Source: Bacteroidota bacterium (GTDB lineage: Bacteria > Bacteroidota > Bacteroidia > Bacteroidales > UBA1402). From it: DNA of 10,694 nt. How positions within the stretch are numbered: the first letter of the stretch is position 1; each line of letters starts with the position of its first letter. The notes under the pieces were generated by a model. It ran no database searches. It had not been told where the DNA came from and was given only the letters and a program-made list of their open reading frames with translations. The translations under genes and the position numbers were made by a program. The stretch spans positions 1-10,694 of the forward strand of contig JAUZOU010000065.1 in the NCBI GenBank assembly GCA_030706285.1. The letters are read 5' to 3'. Shown in pieces: positions 1 to 6,432 of this stretch.

Positions 1-951
1 TATGGCGGAGATATTACCAATAAAGCGCATCGGGCAAACCTGGTCAACAATTATTACAAACCTGGTCCCGCCAGACCTGGCTCAGAGGATTCTTATTTTG
101 TCCAGTCATCCTATCTATCGACTCAGGGAACGGCAAAAGTTGCCTATTGGCACTTAAGTGGCAATGTGATGGAAGGATCAGCCAATCAGGATATTACGGC
201 AAACAATTCGTTGGGCGTCGATGTGAGTGCCTATCCTTCATCCGTACAAAGTTCCATGATTTCCGGTACGCCGTTTCAAGTGCCGTATCCGGTTACGACA
301 GAATCGGCTGCTGATGCCTATAACAGCGTATTGGCCAAAGCCGGGGCTTTTCCAAGAGATACCGTCGACCGGCGCATCGTCAATGAAGTGCGGACAGGCA
401 CGGCGACCGGAAAAGGAACCACGGAGAAATACCTGAATTCTGACGGGACAACGTATTCTACCAATCCCTATTATCATGTTACAAAAGGTATGATCGATAA
501 TCCTCTGGCAGTTGGTGGTTATCCGGCCTACACGACCTACAATACGGTGACCGACAACGATCACGATGGGATGGACGATACCTGGGAATCAGCTCATGGT
601 CTGGATCCGAACAACGCAGAAGACAGAAATACGATGACGGAAAGTGGCTATACAGCACTCGAAGTTTATCTGAACAGCCTGTGCGGAGAATCGATACCGT
701 TTGTCGCCCTGGATTTGGCCGGTACGCAGGGAACAGGCCTCTACATGGCACCCGACTCGGAAAATCTGATCATTTGCTGTCCGGAGGCGGTCTCAACCTA
801 CTCCGTTTTTGATGTATCGGGCAAACGCCTGGGTCAGTCTCGCGGCACAGACCTCACTACCGTGAATGTTGGTCAGTTGTCAAAGGGCGTGTACATGCTG
901 GCTTTGCAAACAACAAGCGGGAAAAAGGTCAACCTGAAATTTATTAAATAG
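1..951 (+). CDS. Secreted PL1-type pectate lyase, C-terminal part (5' end outside window), with T9SS sorting domain
   Basis: The frame is open from base 1, so this is the last 316 codons of a gene that starts upstream; an internal ATG at 166 is not the real start. The fragment begins in the end of a beta-helix, with an LVNNYYKPGPA stretch (about 46-90) typical of Bacteroidota PL1 pectate lyases, which cleave alpha-1,4-galacturonan by beta-elimination. A family-typical segment follows, with AGAFPRDTVDRRIVNEVRTG (about 337-396), then a DNDHDGMDDTWE loop (553-588) resembling calcium-binding TSP3/EF-type loops of these enzymes. The last 70 residues or so (739-948) form a beta-rich domain with a FDVSGKRL motif and the ending KKVNLKFIK, a T9SS type A sorting signal, so the protein is probably secreted or anchored on the cell surface. 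The catalytic residues lie upstream of the window and cannot be checked. No terminator follows, so read-through into the esterase operon is possible. The PL1 assignment rests on recognised C-terminal motifs only. Confidence 0.82.
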   Translation, partial: YGGDITNKAHRANLVNNYYKPGPARPGSEDSYFVQSSYLSTQGTAKVAYWHLSGNVMEGSANQDITANNSLGVDVSAYPSSVQSSMISGTPFQVPYPVTTESAADAYNSVLAKAGAFPRDTVDRRIVNEVRTGTATGKGTTEKYLNSDGTTYSTNPYYHVTKGMIDNPLAVGGYPAYTTYNTVTDNDHDGMDDTWESAHGLDPNNAEDRNTMTESGYTALEVYLNSLCGESIPFVALDLAGTQGTGLYMAPDSENLIICCPEAVSTYSVFDVSGKRLGQSRGTDLTTVNVGQLSKGVYMLALQTTSGKKVNLKFIK

Positions 952-960
952 GATTTATGG

Positions 961-977
961 AACGAGCCTGTTTATAC
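961..977 (+). repeat. Intergenic 17-bp direct repeat, copy 1
   Basis: AACGAGCCTGTTTATAC stands here and is repeated exactly at 9512-9528. Allowing one mismatch, the match extends four bases upstream to include an ATG (957-977 against 9508-9528, 20 of 21). It lies in the 106-base gap between the PL1 gene and the esterase, 80 bases before the esterase start. Its function is unknown. A regulator site shared by two transcription units is one reading; a short leader-peptide start is another, because the ATG opens a 34-codon frame ending at 1061 over the esterase ATG. Confidence 0.6.
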
Positions 978-1057
978 AATGCTTTTGTTCAGAATGAGCA
1001 AAAAATCGGCATGCAGAGTGCCTATGGCCTTGAACGAAAAAATAAAATGATAAACAA

Positions 1058-2485
1058 ATGAAACGCTTTATTTCGTTGTGGCTGATCTGCAGTTGTTGGC
1101 TGGGTGCTCTTCCGGCTCAGATACCGGTAACCAATGCGATGGCAGCCCCATATCAGAATGCCGACAGTTCGTTTCAACGACCGTTGAAGGAGGTGCTCAA
1201 TGACATCGCTTCCCGCTTTCATGTCAGGCTCAAGGTACCGGACGAACTGGTAAAGGGCAAAATGCTTCGCTTTGCCGACTGGCGCATTGAGCCCTGGAGT
1301 GTCGAGCAAAGCCTGACCAATGTGCTGGCTCCTTTCGATCTGAAGTTTGCCAAAGAATTTGAAGGCGTGTACAAGATCAAGGATTTCGAATATCCCAGAC
1401 GTACGCCGGATTATGGGAAGCACTACCTGGCTTATCTAAGCACACTTTATACGGACCGTTCATCCTGGGAGACCCGTAAAAAGCAATTGAAAGCTGAATT
1501 GATCGATGCCGTCGGCTTGAATCCGATGCCCAAACCGACAGGGAGCAAACCCATCATCACCAATAGACGTCATTATAAAGACTATTCGGTTGAAAATGTG
1601 GCACTTGAAATTTTGCCGGGCGTCTATACCTTCGGCTGTGTCTATAAACCGCTCAAAGGCACTCATTGTCCCATTGTCATTAATCCGACCGGTCATTTCG
1701 CCGATGAACATTATCGTCCAGACATGCAAATCCGCTGTGCCATTATGGCCAAAATGGGCGCTATTGCTGTCAGTTACAGTTTGTTTGCGTGGGGTGAATC
1801 TCAGCTGCAGTTCAAGTATGAATGGCACCGCCAAAGTATCGCTCATACCATTCAAACGTTGAATGCCATTCGCTGGATCGATTACCTGACCAGTCTGAAA
1901 ATGGCCGATTCGACCAATGTCGCCATTACCGGTGGTTCGAGCGGTGGAAGCCAGACAATGCTGATCACGGCTATTGATGACCGCATTAAGTACAGTGCAC
2001 CTGTCGTGATGACATCATCCTGGTTTGCCGGAGGTTGTCCCTGTGAAAGTGGACTGCCCATTCATTTGAGTGGTGGCGGTACCAACAATGCCGAAATTGC
2101 TGCCATGTGCGCTCCAAGACCGCTGCTCATCGTTTCAGACGGGAAAGATTGGACCAGTGAAGTGCCTGTGTTGGAATTTCCGTTCATTCGCCGTACTTTT
2201 GGATTTTACGGAAAATCATCTTTGGTCGAAAATGTCCATCTTCCTTTGGAAGGCCATGATTATGGCCCGTCCAAACGGCAGGCGGTGTATGCTTTTTTAG
2301 CTAAATACTTGGGATTGAACACGAAGTCAGTCTTGAAAAGCGACGGAACATTTGATGAAAGTCAGGTAACCATCGAACCACAGACCGCCATGTACGTGTT
2401 TGGCCCTAAAGGTGACCATTTCCCGGTCAATGCCGTCCGTGACCTTGAAACGCTAAAAAACCGTTTGCAGGAAGCAAAGAAATAA
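1058..2485 (+). CDS. Secreted alpha/beta-hydrolase carbohydrate esterase, probably pectin methylesterase/acetylesterase type (CE19-like)
   Basis: This 475-residue protein starts with a Sec signal peptide (about 1-20, ending ALPA). Residues 37-109 look like a small STN-type beta-alpha domain (a PLKEVLNDIASRF helix, then an EQSLTNVLAPF helix). The alpha/beta-hydrolase domain follows from about 165. The nucleophile elbow is GGSSGGSQT with Ser295 as nucleophile, the acid is Asp361 or Asp364 in SDGKDWT, and the catalytic base is His400 in LEGHDYG. Other family blocks are FAWGES, GGCPCESG and HLSGGGTNN. The whole pattern, including the N-terminal domain, matches a widespread Bacteroidota family often annotated as acetylxylan esterase. 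I believe BT1017, the pectin methylesterase of the B. thetaiotaomicron RG-II locus, belongs to or near this family, but that is from memory. Sitting between a pectate lyase and RG-II-type glycosidases, it most likely removes methyl or acetyl esters from pectin; the exact ester is not decided by sequence. It is probably the first gene of the tight four-gene run. Confidence 0.8.
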   Translation: MKRFISLWLICSCWLGALPAQIPVTNAMAAPYQNADSSFQRPLKEVLNDIASRFHVRLKVPDELVKGKMLRFADWRIEPWSVEQSLTNVLAPFDLKFAKEFEGVYKIKDFEYPRRTPDYGKHYLAYLSTLYTDRSSWETRKKQLKAELIDAVGLNPMPKPTGSKPIITNRRHYKDYSVENVALEILPGVYTFGCVYKPLKGTHCPIVINPTGHFADEHYRPDMQIRCAIMAKMGAIAVSYSLFAWGESQLQFKYEWHRQSIAHTIQTLNAIRWIDYLTSLKMADSTNVAITGGSSGGSQTMLITAIDDRIKYSAPVVMTSSWFAGGCPCESGLPIHLSGGGTNNAEIAAMCAPRPLLIVSDGKDWTSEVPVLEFPFIRRTFGFYGKSSLVENVHLPLEGHDYGPSKRQAVYAFLAKYLGLNTKSVLKSDGTFDESQVTIEPQTAMYVFGPKGDHFPVNAVRDLETLKNRLQEAKK

Positions 2486-2494
2486 CATTGAATC

Positions 2495-4966
2495 ATGTTT
2501 TATAAAAAATGGATCGTTCCCGTATTCTGTCTTGCCAGTTTGATGGCTGAAGCAAAAGATGACCTGACCTTGTGGTACCTCAAACCGGCTGTTGATTGGA
2601 ACGCCGCCTTGCCGATCGGAAATGGACGGATCGGAGCGATGCTATTTGCGGGACCGTCGGTGGACAGGATTCAGCTCAATGAAACCACCGTCTGGGCTGG
2701 CTCTCCCAACAACAATTCGAATCCGGAAGCGCTCCAGGCGTTGCCTGAAGTCCGCCGGCTTGTTTTTGAGGGGAAGAATCTGGATGCCATGAACCTGGCC
2801 ACCCAGAAAATCATGTCAAATACGAATGCCGGAATGCCCTACCAGACCATGGGGGATTTGTACATCAGTTTCCCGGATCACAGCGGTTATAAAAACTATC
2901 GCCGCGAACTGAATCTGAACACCGCCGTTGCCTCCATGCATTATACCGTCGGTGGAGTGACGTACAACCGGGAATATTTCACGTCTTTTACAGATTCTGT
3001 TTTGATGATCCGGCTGACAGCCAGCAAAAAAGGTTGCATTACCTGTAACCTGCACATCACGACGCCACATCAGAAATACCGGATTACCGAAGGCAACGAC
3101 AACCTTGTGTTGTCAGGAACGACAGAAACGCATGAAGGTCAAAGTGGCAAGGTCCGTTTCATTACCGAAGTGAAACCGTTGGTTGTGGGAGGCCGCTGTT
3201 TGTTGCAGGATGGCATTTACACCATCAGAAATGCAGATGAAGCCATTATCTATGTTTCCATGGCAACCAATTTTACCAATTACAAAGAACTAACCACGGA
3301 TGAAGTGGGCAAATGTTCAAGGATACTGGATCATGCCTACGGCAAAGACTATGAGCAAACCAAGACGGCACATACGGCTTTTTACCAACATTATTTCAAC
3401 CGGGTCAGCCTTGATCTGGGACGAACAAGCCAGGCCGACAAACCGACAGACCAACGGGTGAAGGAATTTTCGACCAAATTCGATCCTTCAATGGCGGCGT
3501 TGTTTTTCCAGTTTGGCCGATACCTGCTTATTTCCTGCTCACAGCCAGGTGGCCAGCCTGCTACGCTTCAGGGCCTCTGGAATGAACAACTTTTGCCTCC
3601 CTGGGACAGCAAATATACCGTGAACATCAATACGGAAATGAATTACTGGCCGGCAGAAGCGTGCAATCTGACCGAACTCAGCGAGCCATTGTTCAACCTG
3701 ATTAGGGACGTATCGGAGACCGGCGCGGCTTCTGCCCGCATCATGTACGGGGCCAGAGGCTGGGTGCTCCATCACAATACCGACATCTGGCGGGTAACCG
3801 GTGGTATAGACAAAGCTCAATCGGGCATGTGGCCCATGGGGGGAGCCTGGCTCTGTAACCATTTGTGGGAGCACTACCTGTACACCGGAGATAAGGCCTT
3901 TCTGGCCGCCAGTTTCCCGATCATGCAGGACGCTGCCCGTTTCTTTGTCGATTTTCTGGTTCCTGAGCCCAAACATGGGTGGCTGGTCGTTTGTCCTAGC
4001 CTTTCACCGGAGCACAATCCGGCTGCCAACGGTGGCCTGGCATCGACAGTGGCTGGCTGCACCATGGACAATCAGCTGGTCTTCGATCTTTTCAGCCATG
4101 TTATCCGTGCCACAGACTTGCTCCATCCTGGGTTGAAAGGGCTGAAAACGCCTGAGAAAGCCTTCGCTGATACCTTGCGTGTCAAATTGGTTCAGATGCC
4201 TCCCATGCAGATCGGCCAGTACAGCCAGCTGCAGGAATGGATGGACGATTGGGACGATCCCAAGGACCTGCACCGGCATGTTTCCCATTTATTCGGACTG
4301 TATCCGTCCTCTCAGATTTCACCTTTCAGAACACCGGAATTGTTCGATGCCGCCCGTACGTCGCTGATTTACCGGGGGGATCCATCCACAGGCTGGTCGA
4401 TGGCCTGGAAGATCAATCTTTGGGCGCGCCTGCTGGATGGGAACCATGCCTATAATTTATTGAAAGACCAACTGAATCTGGTTGGTGATGAACCCAAAAA
4501 GGGTGGCACCTATTCCAACTTGTTTGATGCACATCCACCATTTCAGATTGACGGGAATTTCGGCTGTGCGGCCGGAATCGCCGAATTGTTGTTGCAGAGC
4601 CATGACGGGTTTATCTATGTCTTGCCGGCCTTACCTTCTGCTTGGAAACAGGGCTCGGTGAAAGGGCTTAAAGCCAGAGGCGGTTTTGAGCTGTCTTTCA
4701 GCTGGAAAGACGGCAAACTGACGACGTTGACGGTTCATTCGGCACTTGGTGGGGTTTGCCGTTTGAGAAGTGGCGTAGTGCTTAAAGGTAAAGGACTTAA
4801 ACCGGCTAAAGGTGTCAACAAGAATCCTTTCTATCAGTTGCCTGAGACACCCAAACCCATTATCTCGGGCAAAGCCAGTCTGAAACCGGTCGTGCTTCCA
4901 CCGGCGTTTTTATATGATGTATCGACAGAAGAAGGCATGACCTATGTGTTTACAGCCGCTTCCTAA
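2495..4966 (+). CDS. GH95 exo-glycosidase, predicted alpha-L-galactosidase (or alpha-L-fucosidase)
   Basis: An 823-residue protein with a Sec signal peptide (MFYKKWIVPVFCLASLMAEA), the GH95 N-terminal beta-domain (about 25-270, with LPIGNGRIGAM and LNETTVWAG) and an (alpha/alpha)6 barrel (about 310-700), then a C-terminal beta-domain. GH95 enzymes invert and use an Asn pair as unusual general base. Here the pair is Asn377 and Asn379 in TVNINTEMNYWP, the general acid is Glu506 in SLSPEHN, and the Asp that activates the base is Asp686 in FQIDGNFG, so the catalytic set is complete. The residue two before the first Asn is Thr375, where alpha-L-fucosidases such as Bifidobacterium AfcA have His. 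In the literature as I recall it, Thr here goes with L-galactose specificity because it leaves room for the C6 hydroxyl. RG-II chain A ends in alpha-L-galactose, which fits the neighbours. It starts 9 bases after the esterase and is clearly in the same operon. GH95 membership is secure; substrate is inferred. Confidence 0.93.
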   Translation: MFYKKWIVPVFCLASLMAEAKDDLTLWYLKPAVDWNAALPIGNGRIGAMLFAGPSVDRIQLNETTVWAGSPNNNSNPEALQALPEVRRLVFEGKNLDAMNLATQKIMSNTNAGMPYQTMGDLYISFPDHSGYKNYRRELNLNTAVASMHYTVGGVTYNREYFTSFTDSVLMIRLTASKKGCITCNLHITTPHQKYRITEGNDNLVLSGTTETHEGQSGKVRFITEVKPLVVGGRCLLQDGIYTIRNADEAIIYVSMATNFTNYKELTTDEVGKCSRILDHAYGKDYEQTKTAHTAFYQHYFNRVSLDLGRTSQADKPTDQRVKEFSTKFDPSMAALFFQFGRYLLISCSQPGGQPATLQGLWNEQLLPPWDSKYTVNINTEMNYWPAEACNLTELSEPLFNLIRDVSETGAASARIMYGARGWVLHHNTDIWRVTGGIDKAQSGMWPMGGAWLCNHLWEHYLYTGDKAFLAASFPIMQDAARFFVDFLVPEPKHGWLVVCPSLSPEHNPAANGGLASTVAGCTMDNQLVFDLFSHVIRATDLLHPGLKGLKTPEKAFADTLRVKLVQMPPMQIGQYSQLQEWMDDWDDPKDLHRHVSHLFGLYPSSQISPFRTPELFDAARTSLIYRGDPSTGWSMAWKINLWARLLDGNHAYNLLKDQLNLVGDEPKKGGTYSNLFDAHPPFQIDGNFGCAAGIAELLLQSHDGFIYVLPALPSAWKQGSVKGLKARGGFELSFSWKDGKLTTLTVHSALGGVCRLRSGVVLKGKGLKPAKGVNKNPFYQLPETPKPIISGKASLKPVVLPPAFLYDVSTEEGMTYVFTAAS

Positions 4967-4984
4967 TCTATAGATTCAGATAAA

Positions 4985-6424
4985 ATGATAAAGAAACAAT
5001 TCGCAACGGCGTTCGCGTTGCTGTTCACACTGGCTGCCCTGGCACAAGATCAACCAATCAATATCCCATGGAAAAACGGTAAGTTGAAGATTAGCGACAA
5101 TCACCACTTCCTGGTGCATGAAAACGGCAAACCTTTTTTCTGGTTGGGCGATACCGGTTGGCTGCTGTCTTCGAGACTGACCAGGGACAATATGGATTGT
5201 TATTTCAATTCCTGTTATCAGAATGGATTTAACGTCGTTCAGGTATCTGTCTTACATAACATACCTTTTTACAATTGTTACGGGAAATCGGCCTTGCCTC
5301 ACGGCTTCGATTTTAGTCGGATAGATGTTCCTGGAGAATACGGATATTGGGATCATGTGGATTATATGGTGGAATCGGCTGCCAAAAAAGGTATTTACAT
5401 CGGTGTCGTGTGTGTGTGGGGTGGACCGGTTAAAGCCGGAAAAATGACGGAACAGGATGCCGTTGCCTACGGTACGTTTCTGGCAAACCGTTATAAAGAT
5501 AAACCAAATATCATCTGGATCATCGGCGGCGATATCAAAGGAGATAACAAACAGGAAGTGTGGGAAGCCCTAGCCAGGACCATACATTCCATAGACCGGA
5601 ATCATTTGATGACGTTCCATCCGTTTGGCCGGACGGCCTCTTACTACTGGTTCAACAACGAAGACTGGCTCGATGTCAACATGTTCCAGTCCGGACATCG
5701 CCGCTATGGCCAACAAAACGGTGACGGCGACTATACCATCCAGGCAAATACCGAAGAAGACAACTGGCGGTTTGTGGAAAAAGCGTACAGCCTCAAACCG
5801 GAAAAACCGGTGCTGGATGGCGAACCCAGTTATGAGCAGATTCCACAGGGCCTGCATGATACGACCCAACCATACTGGCAAGCCCAGGATGTTCGACGGT
5901 ATGCCTATTGGTCTGTGTTTGCCGGATCGTTTGGCCATACATACGGCCATAATTCCATCATGCAGATGTTGACGCCTGGCGTGACTCCTTCCTATGGCGC
6001 CAAAAAGTACTGGTATGAGGCGCTGGAAGATCCGGGACGCCGGCAGATGCACTATCTGAAGGATCTGATGACAGCGTTGCCGTTTACCGAAGGCAAACCG
6101 GATCAGCACGTCATTGCTGGAGAGGCCGGTGAGAAACATGACCGGCTTGTCGCCACATGCGGTAACGACTATTTGCTGGTGTATACCTATACCGGAAAAA
6201 CCATTAACGCTGATTTGACAAAGATTTCGGGAGCGACTAAAAATATCTGGTGGTTTAATCCGGCAGACGGGCGCCTCACCTTTGTGGAAACCGTCAAAAG
6301 TGGCATTTGCTCTTATGTACCTGAAGGAGGCAACAGGGAAGGCAATGACAAAGTGCTGATAGCCATTGATGCAACCAAGCATTATCTTCAGACAAACCAA
6401 ACCTCATTGGCAACGAACAATTAA
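4985..6424 (+). CDS. GH140 apiosidase-like glycoside hydrolase (DUF4038 family)
   Basis: A 479-residue protein with a Sec signal peptide (about 1-20, ending ALAQ). A (beta/alpha)8 barrel of the DUF4038 type covers about 35-370, with PFFWLGDTGW near its start and FNVVQVSVL following. A small beta-sandwich ends the protein (about 385-470, including NIWWFNPADGR); this module is often mislabelled collagen-binding. The predicted acid/base is Asp183 in IIGGDIKGDN and the nucleophile Glu280 in LDGEPSYE. The characterised RG-II apiosidase BT1012 uses, as I recall, Asp187 and Glu284, so both residues are shifted by the same four positions and their spacing of 97 is kept. In RG-II the enzyme cuts the D-apiose to galacturonate bond and so releases whole side chains A and B from the backbone. 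It begins 18 bases after GH95 and ends 8 bases before GH78, inside the operon. Some DUF4038 members may have other substrates, so apiosidase activity is inferred from motif and context. Confidence 0.87.
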   Translation: MIKKQFATAFALLFTLAALAQDQPINIPWKNGKLKISDNHHFLVHENGKPFFWLGDTGWLLSSRLTRDNMDCYFNSCYQNGFNVVQVSVLHNIPFYNCYGKSALPHGFDFSRIDVPGEYGYWDHVDYMVESAAKKGIYIGVVCVWGGPVKAGKMTEQDAVAYGTFLANRYKDKPNIIWIIGGDIKGDNKQEVWEALARTIHSIDRNHLMTFHPFGRTASYYWFNNEDWLDVNMFQSGHRRYGQQNGDGDYTIQANTEEDNWRFVEKAYSLKPEKPVLDGEPSYEQIPQGLHDTTQPYWQAQDVRRYAYWSVFAGSFGHTYGHNSIMQMLTPGVTPSYGAKKYWYEALEDPGRRQMHYLKDLMTALPFTEGKPDQHVIAGEAGEKHDRLVATCGNDYLLVYTYTGKTINADLTKISGATKNIWWFNPADGRLTFVETVKSGICSYVPEGGNREGNDKVLIAIDATKHYLQTNQTSLATNN

Positions 6425-6432
6425 CTGCTTAT

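Noticed and set aside
1008..1022. Small hairpin GGCA...TGCC before the esterase
   Set aside because: A 4-bp stem without a T tract is too weak for a terminator, and the similar-looking ATGC...GCAT near 9557-9570 is not at a matching distance from the repeat.
952..1057. Promoter for the esterase operon
   Set aside because: No TAnnTTTG box is present in the gap, so I could not support a promoter; read-through from the PL1 gene or a promoter using the 17-bp repeat stays possible.
5570..6400. 276-codon open frame on the minus strand
   Set aside because: It lies fully antisense to the GH140 gene, whose motifs are clear; its translation shows no recognisable domain and its length follows from the codon bias of the real gene.
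6140..6400. Collagen-binding domain label for the GH140 C-terminus
   Set aside because: This is a historical domain name for the small beta-sandwich of this family; nothing in the sequence or context points to collagen.
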